DNA of 51,555 bases, taken from positions 1 through 51,555 of the forward strand of contig PKXQ01000067.1 in the NCBI GenBank assembly GCA_003132405.1, in the 5' to 3' direction. This document shows positions 26,950 through 37,763 of the stretch, one piece after another. The notes under the pieces are model-generated. The model ran no database searches. It was not told the DNA's origin and saw only the letters and a program-made list of their open reading frames with translations. Numbering within the stretch: position 1 is the first letter of the stretch; every line of letters starts with the position of its first letter. Source of the DNA: Acidobacteriaceae bacterium. GTDB lineage: Bacteria; Acidobacteriota; Terriglobia; Terriglobales; Acidobacteriaceae. The position numbers were made by a program, and so were the translations under genes.

Positions 26950-27062
26950 ATAGCGAGAATAAGTAATTTGGTAATCGGGTAGTCTCGTAATTTGCAATCC
27001 AAAACCGTCAAAAGCGTTTGGTTCCTGAATTACAAAATTACCGGGTAACAAAAATTACGCCA
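26950..27062. repeat. AT-rich intergenic repeat region
   Basis: Several related phrases occur here: AAGTAATTTGGTAATCGGGT, CGTAATTTGCAATC and, in reverse, GAATTACAAAATTACCGGGT. They can fold as imperfect hairpins between tyrA and scoA. Similar AAATTACAAAT/ATTTGTAATTT phrases occur on the other side of tyrA. Confidence 0.45.
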
Positions 27063-27072
27063 TTCCCGCCAC

Positions 27073-27939
27073 TCACTTTTCTCGTAGCGGCTTCTTCCTC
27101 AACTGATGCGCGCGCTCAAATTCGTCCGCCAGTTGCTTCGAGTCCAGATTTTCTCGAATGTGCGCCAGTCGCTGCTCCAGCTTATGCAGCGCGTCGCTAA
27201 GATTTTTCTTGTTGGTGATGGCAATGTCGCGCCACATCGAATAAGGGCTGCCCGAGATGCGAGTCATCTCGCGCAGCGCTCGCCCGCCGATATCAAGCAC
27301 CGGCGCATCCGGACCAAACTCATCAACCAGCGCAGCCGCCAGCGCCGTTGAGATCATCTGGGGCAGATGGCTGATCCAGGCGCAGAATCGATCGTGATCG
27401 ACAGGATCGACGACCGCGACCTTCGCGCCCATCTTCTCCGCGCAATGAATAAATTCTCCGCAAGGTCCCGCATGAACATTCTGTCGCGGCACCGGCGTAA
27501 ATAGCCACGCCGCGCCCTCAAACAGATCGGCATCCGCAAACTCCACCCCCGCGTGCTCTTTGCCCGCCATCGGATGCCCGGCAAGAAATCGTTGGCCCGC
27601 GTTCCGTCCGAAAGATTTAGCCGCGCGCTCGACAACTTCTTTCTTGGTGCTGCCCACGTCGGTGACCAGCGTTTTCGGCGGCAGTGCCGGCCCCAGCCGG
27701 TCAATCAAATCAAGAATCGGAATCACCGGCGTAGCTAGCACCACCAGATCGCTGCCGCGCACCGCATCCGCCGGATGAGTGCTTCCCGATTCAATGGCGC
27801 CGCATTCTACCGCCCGCTCCAACACCGGAGCGCGGTCGCACCCAATGATTCGCCCAGCCAAATGCCGTTTTTTCAGAGCGAGCCCAAGCGAGCCTCCAAT
27901 CAAGCCCGTTCCGATTATGGTGACTTGCCTGAAGGCCAT
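27073..27939 (-). CDS. tyrA: Prephenate/arogenate dehydrogenase (TyrA family)
   Basis: TyrA oxidises prephenate or arogenate toward tyrosine with NAD(P)+. The 288-aa protein starts MAFRQVTIIGTGLIGGSLG, a Rossmann nucleotide-binding motif, and has the family blocks FLAGHPMAGKEHAGVEFAD, VDHDRFCAWISHLPQ and REMTRISGSPYSMWRDIA. There is no fused chorismate mutase domain; a separate chorismate mutase is encoded two genes upstream. The ATG at 27939 is chosen because the preceding residues (from 27990) are not family-like. It is the last gene of the aromatic cluster, after aroF. Cofactor and substrate preference cannot be read by eye. Confidence 0.9.
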   Translation of the reverse strand: MAFRQVTIIGTGLIGGSLGLALKKRHLAGRIIGCDRAPVLERAVECGAIESGSTHPADAVRGSDLVVLATPVIPILDLIDRLGPALPPKTLVTDVGSTKKEVVERAAKSFGRNAGQRFLAGHPMAGKEHAGVEFADADLFEGAAWLFTPVPRQNVHAGPCGEFIHCAEKMGAKVAVVDPVDHDRFCAWISHLPQMISTALAAALVDEFGPDAPVLDIGGRALREMTRISGSPYSMWRDIAITNKKNLSDALHKLEQRLAHIRENLDSKQLADEFERAHQLRKKPLREK

Positions 27940-27965
27940 GGGAAAGTTGGAATTTGCAATTGATA

Positions 27966-28001
27966 ATTTGTAATTTTGCTTTCCAATCACAAATTACAAA
28001 T
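27966..28001. repeat. 11-bp AT-rich hairpin between aroF and tyrA
   Basis: ATTTGTAATTT (27966-27976) is the exact reverse complement of AAATTACAAAT (27991-28001) with a 14-nt loop. It has no GC-rich stem or T-run, so it is more likely a dispersed repeat than a terminator. Confidence 0.5.
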
Positions 28002-28014
28002 CGCAAATGCAGTT

Positions 28015-29037
28015 CTACGCAATCTCGCGTCCCACCGCCGGCGCGATCATGCGAAGCTGATCCATCAACTTCGAAAATTGCTCCGGATAGAGCGACTGCG
28101 CGCCATCGGAGAGCGCCTTGTCCGGCTGATGATGCACTTCGATCAGCATGGCGTCCGCGCCGGCCGCGGCCGAAGCCAGCGCCATCGGAGCGACCTTATC
28201 GCGCCGTCCCGTGCCGTGCGACGGGTCGGCCGTCATCGGCAGATGCGAGAGCTTATGAATAATCGGAATCGCAGAAATATCCATCGTGTTGCGCGTATAA
28301 GATTCAAATGTGCGTATGCCGCGCTCGCACAGAATTAGCTCGTAGTTGCCGCCCGCCAGCAAATATTCCGCCGAACATAAGAGTTCTTCAATCGTGGCTG
28401 CGATGCCGCGCTTCAGTAGCACCGGCTTCCGTACCTTTCCCAGTTCGCGCAACAAATTAAAGTTCTGCATGTTGCGCGCGCCCACCTGGAAAATGTCGAC
28501 ATAGGGCAGCATCACTTCGATCTGCGAAATTTCCATCACCTCGCTGATCACCAGCAATTTGAATTGGTCGCCCGCCTCGCGCAACAGTTTCAACCCATCC
28601 AGCCCCAGCCCCTGAAATGAATAAGGAGAAGACCGCGGCTTGAATGCGCCCCCACGCAGCACCCGTGCTCCCGCCTTCGCGATCAGCCCTGCGACCGTAA
28701 ACAGTTGCTCGTGCGATTCCACCGCGCACGGTCCCGCCATCACCACAATTTTCTTTCCTCCAATCTCAATCCCGTTAGAAAACTTAACGATCGTCCCCTC
28801 TGGACGAAAATTCCGGCCTGCCAATTTATAAGGAGAAGTGATGCGATGAACTTCCTGCACCCCCGGCATCATTTCGACTTCGCGCGTGTCGAAGTCATGC
28901 GGAACCCCCACCCCGCCGAGCACGGTCTGCCGCGCTCCAGTCGAGCGGTGAACTTCAAAGCCAAAGTGAACCAGTTGATCGATCACCCGCTGGATCTGAT
29001 CTTCACTGGCGGCGTCTTGCATTGCGACAATCATCAA
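28015..29037 (-). CDS. aroF: DAHP synthase, type I-beta (3-deoxy-7-phosphoheptulonate synthase)
   Basis: This enzyme condenses PEP and erythrose-4-phosphate in the first shikimate step. The 340-aa protein has an N-terminal ferredoxin-like regulatory domain (residues about 1-75, with QIQRVIDQLVHFGFEV). The TIM-barrel core shows MAGPCAVESHEQ, RGGAFKPRSSPYSFQG, VDIFQVGARNMQNF, PVLLKRGIAATIEE, CERGIRTFE and PMTADPSHGTGRR. Metal-ligand Cys and His residues are in these blocks. The I-beta subtype with the N-terminal domain is often feedback-regulated. It lies between aroQ (88 nt) and tyrA (75 nt), in keeping with coordinated aromatic synthesis. Confidence 0.95.
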   Translation of the reverse strand: MMIVAMQDAASEDQIQRVIDQLVHFGFEVHRSTGARQTVLGGVGVPHDFDTREVEMMPGVQEVHRITSPYKLAGRNFRPEGTIVKFSNGIEIGGKKIVVMAGPCAVESHEQLFTVAGLIAKAGARVLRGGAFKPRSSPYSFQGLGLDGLKLLREAGDQFKLLVISEVMEISQIEVMLPYVDIFQVGARNMQNFNLLRELGKVRKPVLLKRGIAATIEELLCSAEYLLAGGNYELILCERGIRTFESYTRNTMDISAIPIIHKLSHLPMTADPSHGTGRRDKVAPMALASAAAGADAMLIEVHHQPDKALSDGAQSLYPEQFSKLMDQLRMIAPAVGREIA

Positions 29038-29125
29038 TTCACTCGTTCTTCGGTACTTCTACACCCATGTTCATACACCTAATGTTCAGGCCAAAGCTAT
29101 TTTGGCAGGCAGTCCTAGAAGTCTT

Positions 29126-29446
29126 CTAATCATTCAATTGCGAATCGAGATCGCTGCTCCCAGAAGCTACCTCAGAATCCGGAACGATCTCGTGCTTCTG
29201 AATACTGCGCATCACGTCCATGATTCGTTCATAGATCTGCCCCAGATCGCGCTCCGCTAACGGGCCGGTATTCGAACGCTGGACGTTGGCGATTACCTCG
29301 CGTTCGCGCTCCGGCTCATAAATCGGGAGGCTGGTGTTGCGCTTCAATCGTCCAATTTCGACCGCAGCTGCCGCACGCTCATTGAGCAACGCCGCTAGTT
29401 GGCGATCCAGTTCGTCGATTTTCTTACGCCAATCCGAAATGTCCAT
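29126..29446 (-). CDS. aroQ: Chorismate mutase, AroQ class
   Basis: A 106-aa all-helical chorismate mutase that makes prephenate. The N-terminal helix carries ISDWRKKIDELDRQLAALL with the active-site Arg. Then come AVEIGRLKR (with the Lys region), a PIYEPEREREVI turn with Arg/Glu, and a final helix IYERIMDVMRSIQ. The length fits the stand-alone AroQ-gamma/alpha type without a fused PheA or TyrA domain. It sits 15 nt downstream of trpA and is probably in the same transcript, with aroF and tyrA following. The acidic C-terminal extension (VASGSSDLDSQLND) is not part of the fold. Confidence 0.88.
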   Translation of the reverse strand: MDISDWRKKIDELDRQLAALLNERAAAAVEIGRLKRNTSLPIYEPEREREVIANVQRSNTGPLAERDLGQIYERIMDVMRSIQKHEIVPDSEVASGSSDLDSQLND

Positions 29447-29461
29447 AGAAGCTTCTGGCCT

Positions 29462-30271
29462 TTAGCTCTTGGTTTTTCGCGCAAACTTCGTTTCACCCGA
29501 CAGCGAAGAGCCAACAGCCAGCAACTGCCCTACGAATTCTGCCACAGACGCGGCTTCCCGTCCCGGATTTTGTTCAATGATATGGACAATCGCGCTTCCG
29601 ACAACGGCAGCCTCGGCGAACTTACCTACCGTCGCGAACTGCGCCGGTGTCGAAATCCCAAATCCCACCGCGACCGGACCCTGGGTGAAGCGGCGTATGC
29701 GCTTCACCAGAGATTGTGCGTCCCCCGTCATCTGCTGGCGCTCGCCCGTGACTCCTGTGCGTGAGATTGCATAAATAAATCCGCTCGAAACCTGCGCAAT
29801 CAACTTCAAACGCTGATCGGTAGATGTAGGCGCCGCCAGAAAAATAGTAGCCAGATCATTCTTGCGGGCCTCGCACAAATATTCAGCCGCTTCTTCGACA
29901 GGAAGATCGGTAATCAGGGTTCCGTCAACTCCCGCCAGTCGCGCCACCTGGCAAAACTTCGCCAGCCCCATGCGCAAAATAGGATTGAGGTAAGAAAAGA
30001 TCACCAGCCCCACCGATTGCGAGTGTTCGCGAATTTCAGAGGCGAGCGTGAGCACGTTCTGCAGCGACGTTCCATGTTTAAGCGCCCGCTCGCTAGCCCG
30101 CTGAATAACCGGCCCATCGGCCAGCGGATCGCTAAAAGGAACGCCCAGCTCAATTACACTCGCACCCGCATCGATGGCGGCCAGTACGACTTCGCGGGTG
30201 GTAGCAAGGTCAGGGTCGCCGCACATTACATAGGCAATGAGGGAAGGCTTATTCTCAAAATGAAAAGGCAT
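29462..30271 (-). CDS. trpA: Tryptophan synthase alpha chain
   Basis: TrpA releases indole from indole-3-glycerol phosphate. The 269-aa protein starts at 30271 with MPFHFENKPSLIAYVMCGDP. It has ELGVPFSDPLADGPVIQ (catalytic Glu region), TLITDLPVEEAAEY (catalytic Asp) and FIYAISRTGVTGE. The last part includes PVAVGFGISTPAQFATVG and AAVVGSAIV. The start codon overlaps the stop of the small gene upstream by one base (TAATG), pointing to translational coupling. A much longer frame extends upstream but is only the antisense of the neighbouring coding region. It precedes aroQ and follows the unknown 95-aa gene and trpB. Confidence 0.96.
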   Translation of the reverse strand: MPFHFENKPSLIAYVMCGDPDLATTREVVLAAIDAGASVIELGVPFSDPLADGPVIQRASERALKHGTSLQNVLTLASEIREHSQSVGLVIFSYLNPILRMGLAKFCQVARLAGVDGTLITDLPVEEAAEYLCEARKNDLATIFLAAPTSTDQRLKLIAQVSSGFIYAISRTGVTGERQQMTGDAQSLVKRIRRFTQGPVAVGFGISTPAQFATVGKFAEAAVVGSAIVHIIEQNPGREAASVAEFVGQLLAVGSSLSGETKFARKTKS

Positions 30272-30558
30272 TAGCGGCGCTCGGTCGTCTGTTGCTGGAC
30301 TAACCAGATTTCTGTTCCGTCTGGAACATCCGATCGCGTGAGAGGTGACGGCAGCACAATCGCCAAACGAGTTCCATCGACTGTTTTCGCAAATTCGACC
30401 GCGCCGATACACGTATCTAGAACTCGTCCTTCCGGAGTGCGAAGCTGAATCGAGTTCCCTGCGCGAATGCGGAAATCCACATTCGAGGCGCCCGGTATAA
30501 TTGCGCACCCTCTGCCGCCTACCGAGAAACTCGTTTCGACTTTGGTCCACAGCATCAC
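30271..30558 (-). CDS. Small protein between trpB and trpA, EF-Tu domain II-like
   Basis: A 95-aa protein of beta-strand character. It reads SVGGRGCAIIPG, FRIRAGNSIQLRTPEGRVL and, near the C-terminus, SDVPDGTEIWLV. The GRG followed by a turn and a GDxxEL-like region recalls the second (beta-barrel) domain of translation GTPases such as EF-Tu, but there is no GTPase domain. I infer a small barrel with an unknown, possibly regulatory role. It begins 25 nt after trpB and its stop overlaps the trpA start by one base, so it is embedded in the trp operon. Alternative starts (MLWTKVETSF) change little. No known trp regulator matches it. Confidence 0.6.
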   Translation of the reverse strand: MMLWTKVETSFSVGGRGCAIIPGASNVDFRIRAGNSIQLRTPEGRVLDTCIGAVEFAKTVDGTRLAIVLPSPLTRSDVPDGTEIWLVQQQTTERR

Positions 30559-30583
30559 AGGCCAATCTCCGCAAATGAACTCA

Positions 30584-31825
30584 TCAATCCAACTTCAAAT
30601 TCTCCCGCAAAATCCCGACATCCTTATCCCCGCGCCCGGAAATATTGACAATCACGACGTCCGACTTCCTCATCTTCGGAGCCCGCTTAATCACTTCAGC
30701 GACAGCATGAGCAGACTCCAAAGCAGGAATAATCCCCTCCGTCCGAGCCAGCAGAGTCGTTGCCTCCAACGCCTCCGCGTCCGATGCAGGAACATATTCC
30801 GCGCGCCCCGTATCTTTCAGCATAGCGTGCTCTGGCCCAATCGACGGATAGTCCAGCCCGGCGGAGACAGAATGTGTAAGCGCAATCTGCCCCGCCGCAT
30901 CCTGCAGCACGTAAGAATAAGTTCCCTGCAAAACGCCCGGTGACCCGCCGCGAAACCGCGCTGCATGCTCGCCCAGCGCCAAGCCGCGCCCGCCCGCCTC
31001 AACTCCAATCAACTTAACTTTCGTATCCTTGAGAAAGTCATAAAAGATCCCAATCGAATTCGACCCCCCGCCAACGCAGGCAATAATGGCCGTCGGAAGC
31101 TTGCCTTCAGCCTTGCGAATCTGCACCCGCGCCTCGCGCCCAATCACGCGATGAAAATCCCGCACCATTGTCGGATAGGGATGCGCCCCGAGCACGCTGC
31201 CCAAGAGATAATGCGTGGTGCGCACATTGGTCACCCAATCGCGCATGGCTTCGTTAATGGCGTCTTTCAGCGTGCACGATCCAGACGACACGCCGCGCAC
31301 TTCGGCGCCCAGCAGGCGCATGCGAAAAACATTAAGCTCCTGCCGCCGCATGTCCTCCGTGCCCATGTAGACGACACACTCGAAGCCAAGCAGCGCGCAA
31401 ACCGTAGCCGTCGCAACACCGTGCTGCCCCGCGCCCGTCTCCGCGATCACGCGGTGCTTACCCATGCGCTCGACAAGCAGCGCCTGCCCTAGGCAATTGT
31501 TGATCTTGTGCGCGCCGGTATGAAGTAGGTCCTCGCGCTTGAGATAAATCTTCGCTCCGCCCAGTTTCGCCGTCAGCCGCCGCGCGAAAAAAAGCGGCGT
31601 CGGCCGTCCCGCGTATGTCGTCAGCAGCAGATCAAGCCGTTGCTGAAATTTCCGATCGCGCTTCGCTTTTTCGTATTCGCGCTCCAGTTCCTCGAGCGCA
31701 GCCATCAACGTCTCTGGAACATAGCGTCCGCCATACGCGCCAAAACGCCCCGCCGTGACGGCGTCCGGCGCATGTTTTTTCGATGAACGTGTTGTGATTG
31801 TTTTCCGAGCAACTGCCGTCGCCAT
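30584..31825 (-). CDS. trpB: Tryptophan synthase beta chain
   Basis: TrpB is the PLP enzyme that joins indole and serine. The 413-aa protein starts at 31825 ([10 protein letters not shown]) and shows [41 protein letters not shown] with the PLP Lys in [29 protein letters not shown] (phosphate-binding glycine region) and [12 protein letters not shown]. All catalytic regions look intact. A 36-residue upstream extension in the open frame is excluded because it overlaps the trpF coding end. Its start overlaps the trpF stop by one base (TGATG). It is followed by the 95-aa unknown gene. Confidence 0.97.
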   Translation of the reverse strand: MATAVARKTITTRSSKKHAPDAVTAGRFGAYGGRYVPETLMAALEELEREYEKAKRDRKFQQRLDLLLTTYAGRPTPLFFARRLTAKLGGAKIYLKREDLLHTGAHKINNCLGQALLVERMGKHRVIAETGAGQHGVATATVCALLGFECVVYMGTEDMRRQELNVFRMRLLGAEVRGVSSGSCTLKDAINEAMRDWVTNVRTTHYLLGSVLGAHPYPTMVRDFHRVIGREARVQIRKAEGKLPTAIIACVGGGSNSIGIFYDFLKDTKVKLIGVEAGGRGLALGEHAARFRGGSPGVLQGTYSYVLQDAAGQIALTHSVSAGLDYPSIGPEHAMLKDTGRAEYVPASDAEALEATTLLARTEGIIPALESAHAVAEVIKRAPKMRKSDVVIVNISGRGDKDVGILRENLKLD

Positions 31826-32610
31826 CAACCAGCCTCTTCCATCGCCCGCACAGCCTGAATGAAAGCGCGGACCTTTCGATGATCTTTTTTCCCAGGTTCG
31901 CTCTCCACGCCCGTTGAAACATCCACGCCCCACGGATGCAGCAGGTGAATCGCCTCCTGCACGTTACCCGGCTTCAGGCCGCCCGCGACAATCAATTTGC
32001 TGATGCTGTTGATGATTCCCGCCCACGGCTGCACCCGTTCCCAATCGAACGGCTCGCCTGTGCCGCCCCGTTTTTCCGCCGTGGAAGAATCGAGCAGCAC
32101 GCCCGAAACCACGCCGGGACGAAAGCCGTGAGTCTCAAGAAAAAGATCGCCGTTCTTGGCGACATGAATCTTGTGCACGCGTTTTCCTTTGTAGGCCTCG
32201 TCCGGCTCAACCAGTCCCGCCGCCACCGGATCCCATCCCACCGTTTTTTCCGCCGGAGTGTCAAAAATCTTGGCTGGCCACGCGCGAAAAATCTTCGGCC
32301 GTGCCGATCCATTGGCCATGACCTGAAACAGCGCGCGGCTGAATTCCGTGCTCTCGTCGCCATGCAACTGTACCGCGCTCAGTCCTAACTGCTTCGCCGC
32401 ATCGCGCACTTGTTCGACCGTCTGATTGACGAACACGCCAACCTTTTCCAACGACTCTGGCAGCTTCGAAATAAACGAGCGCGCGACTTCCAACGTAACA
32501 TGGCGCGGGCTCTTCGGAGTGAACACAAACCCCACCGCATCAGCACCCGCATCCGCAGCGGCGAGCGCGTCGTCAAGGTTCGTGATGCCGCAAATCTTGA
32601 TCCAAGTCAT
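31825..32610 (-). CDS. trpF: Phosphoribosylanthranilate isomerase
   Basis: TrpF isomerises PRA to CdRP in tryptophan synthesis. The 261-aa protein begins [20 protein letters not shown], with the catalytic Cys region KICGIT, then [22 protein letters not shown] and, near the C-terminus, [11 protein letters not shown] followed by GVDVSTGVE. Typical TrpF is about 200-220 aa; the extra length is an insertion of about 35-40 residues in the middle ([18 protein letters not shown] region) before [19 protein letters not shown]. It overlaps trpB by one base and follows trpC by 37 nt. Confidence 0.93.
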   Translation of the reverse strand: MTWIKICGITNLDDALAAADAGADAVGFVFTPKSPRHVTLEVARSFISKLPESLEKVGVFVNQTVEQVRDAAKQLGLSAVQLHGDESTEFSRALFQVMANGSARPKIFRAWPAKIFDTPAEKTVGWDPVAAGLVEPDEAYKGKRVHKIHVAKNGDLFLETHGFRPGVVSGVLLDSSTAEKRGGTGEPFDWERVQPWAGIINSISKLIVAGGLKPGNVQEAIHLLHPWGVDVSTGVESEPGKKDHRKVRAFIQAVRAMEEAG

Positions 32611-32647
32611 AAGAGCAGCTGCCAGCTCTCAGCTTTCTGAAAATTGA

Positions 32648-33463
32648 TTACCCGCTCGCTACCACTCTTGCTTCTGTCATCAACTCTGCCAGCGCTTGGC
32701 CGGGATGGTCCGCCTTCATCAATGACTCGCCAATCAGAAATGCTTCATACCCCGCCGATCGCAGGCGAGCCACATCAGAGCCCGATTGGATGCCGCTTTC
32801 CGCGACCCGGACGCAATCCGCGGGAATTTTTTCCGCCAGTTGCAAAGCAGTTTCGATATTAACTTCAAACGTGCGCAAGTTCCGGCTGTTGATGCCGATC
32901 AAGTCACAACCCGCGTCCAGCGCGCGCTCCAACTCGGCTGCATCATGCGCTTCGCACAAAACGTCGAGGCCGTGCGCTCGCGCGCTTTCGGCCAGCGCCA
33001 CCAGTTCTTCCTGTTCCAGCGCGGCAACAATCAGCAGAATCGCATCCGCGCGGTTCGCCCGAGCCTCGACAATCTGCACCTCGTCGACAATAAAATCTTT
33101 GCGCAGGCAGGGAAGAGAAGTGCTGGCCGAGGCCGTGCGCAGATCATCCAGCGAGCCCTGAAAAAATTCTTCATCGGTCAACACTGACAGCGCCGCCGCG
33201 CCCGCCGCTTCGAGTTCACGAGCCAGTTCAGGCGGCCTGAAATCGGCGCGTATCAACCCCTTTGAAGGCGAAGCTTTTTTCAGTTCTGCGATCACGGCGA
33301 TTCCGTCTTGCGCCACACGCCGCAACTGCTTCCTAAATCCACGCGGAGTGTAACCGGCCGCCGCGCGCTCCAGTGACTTTAAGTCGTAGCCGCTCCCGTT
33401 CCCAGCTTTTCGCTGAGAGATTCGTCGGCGCGTGGCCGCGACAATCGAGTCAAGGGCTGACAT
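32648..33463 (-). CDS. trpC: Indole-3-glycerol phosphate synthase
   Basis: TrpC closes the indole ring from CdRP. The 271-aa protein has IAELKKASPSKGLIR with the conserved Lys, VLTDEEFFQGS, LPCLRKDFIVDEVQI, DAILLIVAALE, INSRNLRTFEVNIETAL and ESGIQSGSDVARL. All are catalytic or phosphate-binding blocks of the barrel. It is the first recognisable gene of the trpCFB-x-trpA cluster; trpE, trpG and trpD are not upstream, where a membrane pyrophosphatase is divergently encoded. Confidence 0.95.
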   Translation of the reverse strand: MSALDSIVAATRRRISQRKAGNGSGYDLKSLERAAAGYTPRGFRKQLRRVAQDGIAVIAELKKASPSKGLIRADFRPPELARELEAAGAAALSVLTDEEFFQGSLDDLRTASASTSLPCLRKDFIVDEVQIVEARANRADAILLIVAALEQEELVALAESARAHGLDVLCEAHDAAELERALDAGCDLIGINSRNLRTFEVNIETALQLAEKIPADCVRVAESGIQSGSDVARLRSAGYEAFLIGESLMKADHPGQALAELMTEARVVASG

Positions 33464-33918
33464 AACGGATGGTTAATTATACGGAAGCGCGCCAATTCAG
33501 GCAGAGCCCGGGCGTTCAACTAGGAATCGCCCCTCGATGCGTTGCCCTTGATTTTTCGATCACCCGATGGCCCGAGCATCCCCCGATCATCCCCCCGATC
33601 ATCCCCCCGATCATCCGATGACCCGATTCCTCCGCCCTCTGTGACCTTCATCATTGACCCGCCTTCCGCCAAGGTGCTATAAACGAGTGCTTCGTGCCGA
33701 AATATGTGTGGCTGCCGGTTGGCCCGCGTATCGATCGGCACACGTTTTCCGACGCGGCCAAATCGGCAATCCTCTTTATTATTATGCCTGGCGGTGGAAG
33801 CGTGATCGGAAACCGGCGGCAGCCCTCCCCGCGGCGGATTAATATCCCCCAACGGACGGTCAACCCGCCAGAGCAATTCACACGTTGTGACCCCAGAAGG
33901 ATCTGTAGGAGGATTTTT
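33464..33918. other. Divergent intergenic region, trpC to pyrophosphatase
   Basis: No gene is supported in this 455-nt stretch. It should contain promoters for trpC and the pyrophosphatase gene. It holds a 12-bp tandem repeat (separate entry). The pyrophosphatase reading frame stays open through the last 225 nt but gives a basic, low-complexity peptide and lacks a ribosome-binding site. No leader peptide rich in Trp codons, and no T-box or TRAP-like array, was seen upstream of trpC. Confidence 0.45.
33585..33617. repeat. 12-bp tandem repeat GATCATCCCCCC
   Basis: Units at 33585-33596 and 33597-33608 are identical and a third partial unit follows at 33609. It is a short minisatellite in the non-coding gap upstream of trpC. 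Confidence 0.65.
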
Positions 33919-36408
<2,490 letters not shown>

Positions 36409-36432
36409 TCAGACTTACTCGTGTAGGACGAA

Positions 36433-36465
36433 ACCCACTCATCGCATAAAACGTGGTGAGTGGGT
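36433..36465 (+). terminator. Hairpin after the pyrophosphatase gene
   Basis: ACCCACTCA (36433-36441) pairs perfectly with TGAGTGGGT (36457-36465) around a 15-nt loop, 24 nt after the stop codon. No clear T-run follows, so it is a probable but not canonical terminator. Confidence 0.5.
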
Positions 36466-36666
36466 GAGCCCGTTTGTCTCTAATTGAAGGTCCCGCAACA
36501 AACTCGCGCCCCAAACTTGGCATCTGACCTCCTTTCGAGAATGCGGGAATCTATACTAGAGGGCGAAAAACTGGCCGACCGTCGGGATCGCTAATCGGTA
36601 GTGGAGCTCGATCGCAAACGACAACCGACCAACGACCATCGACCAACGACCAAAGACGAACAACCC

Positions 36667-37752
36667 ATGTCCGCTCCCACCATCGTCGACGTGCAAGGCC
36701 GTAAGCTTAAGCTCACCAATCTCGACAAAATCCTCTATCCCGCGACCGGTTTTACCAAAGGTGAGGTAGTCGATTATTACGTCCGCATCGCCCCCGTCCT
36801 GCTGCCGCATCTTATCGGCCGTCCTCTAACCATGAAGCGCTATCCCGGAGGCGTAGGCGAAGATCAAGAATATTTCTTCGAAAAAAACGCGCCCAAGTTT
36901 CGCCCCGACTGGGTGAAGACTGCGCCCGTCTGGAGCGAAGGAAATAACCGCACCGTCAATTACATTCTCGCCAACGATCTACCCACGCTGGTCTGGATTG
37001 CCAACCTGGCCTCGATCGAACTCCACCCTTCTCTCTCATTGGCCGCCGATCTAGAGACGCCGACCATGATTGTTTTTGATCTCGACCCCGGCCCTCCCGC
37101 CAACATCGTGCAATGCGCCCAGGTCGGCCTCTGGGTGCGCGAGATCTTCAACCACTTCGGCCTGCAAAGTTTTCCAAAAACCTCTGGGTCGAAAGGAATG
37201 CAGATTTATATTCCCCTGCATACCAGAACCAGTTACGACCAGACCAAAGCGTTTGCCAATGCCATTGCCCGCCTGCTCGGGCAAGAGCATCCCGAGCTCG
37301 TCGTCTCCGACATGAAAAAGGCTGTGCGCACCAATAAAGTTTTCGTCGACTGGAGCCAGAACGATCGCCACAAAACAACCATCTCCGTATATTCCCTGCG
37401 AGCGCGCGAGCATCCCACCGTGTCGACGCCCGTTACCTGGGACGAGGTCGAGCAGGCGCTGAAGAAGAAAGATGCGCAGCGGTTGGTTTTCGAAGCCAAA
37501 GACGTCTTGGCGCGCGTCGAAAAAATGGGCGACTTGTTCGAGCCGGTACTGAAGTTAAAACAGAAGCTGCCGCAGTTAGCCGGCCTCGCCGCGGCATCAG
37601 AAACAGTCGACAAATCGGAGGACGAAACGGTGGGAGCCAGCAGCTCGTCAGAAGCGCCTCGGCCCAATAAGCCAACAAAGAAGAAAACAATAAAGAAAAA
37701 GACGGCAACGGCGAAGGCGAAGCCGTCCGCGGCCAAGCGCCGCAAGTTATAA
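36667..37752 (+). CDS. ligD: LigD-type polymerase/primase domain protein (stand-alone)
   Basis: A 361-aa archaeo-eukaryotic primase-type polymerase, as found at the PolDom of bacterial LigD in non-homologous end joining. It contains LTNLDKILYPATGFTKGEVV, GRPLTMKRYPGGV, IELHPSLSLAAD and MIVFDLDPGPP, with the two catalytic Asp of DLD. SGSKGMQIYIPL, VFVDWSQNDRHKTTI and VYSLRAREHPTVSTPVTWDE follow. A Lys/Ala-rich tail (after about residue 325) is probably a nucleic-acid-binding extension. No ligase or nuclease domain is fused and no Ku is nearby. ATG at 36667 is preferred; the open frame from 36601 runs through a CGACCAACGACC-type repeat. Confidence 0.92.
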   Translation: MSAPTIVDVQGRKLKLTNLDKILYPATGFTKGEVVDYYVRIAPVLLPHLIGRPLTMKRYPGGVGEDQEYFFEKNAPKFRPDWVKTAPVWSEGNNRTVNYILANDLPTLVWIANLASIELHPSLSLAADLETPTMIVFDLDPGPPANIVQCAQVGLWVREIFNHFGLQSFPKTSGSKGMQIYIPLHTRTSYDQTKAFANAIARLLGQEHPELVVSDMKKAVRTNKVFVDWSQNDRHKTTISVYSLRAREHPTVSTPVTWDEVEQALKKKDAQRLVFEAKDVLARVEKMGDLFEPVLKLKQKLPQLAGLAAASETVDKSEDETVGASSSSEAPRPNKPTKKKTIKKKTATAKAKPSAAKRRKL

Positions 37753-37763
37753 TCCCGCCTGTT

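Noticed and set aside
28991..29125. A trp-type attenuator or leader near the aroF start
   Set aside because: No Trp- or Phe-rich leader peptide and no terminator/antiterminator hairpin pair was recognised.
30272..30574. A long N-terminal extension of trpA
   Set aside because: The extra residues are antisense-like or out-of-frame readings of the 95-aa gene; the true trpA start at 30271 overlaps that gene's stop codon by one base, and the protein from there is complete.
33585..33617. A CRISPR array
   Set aside because: The units are 12 bp with no spacers and only about three copies, so this is a simple tandem repeat.
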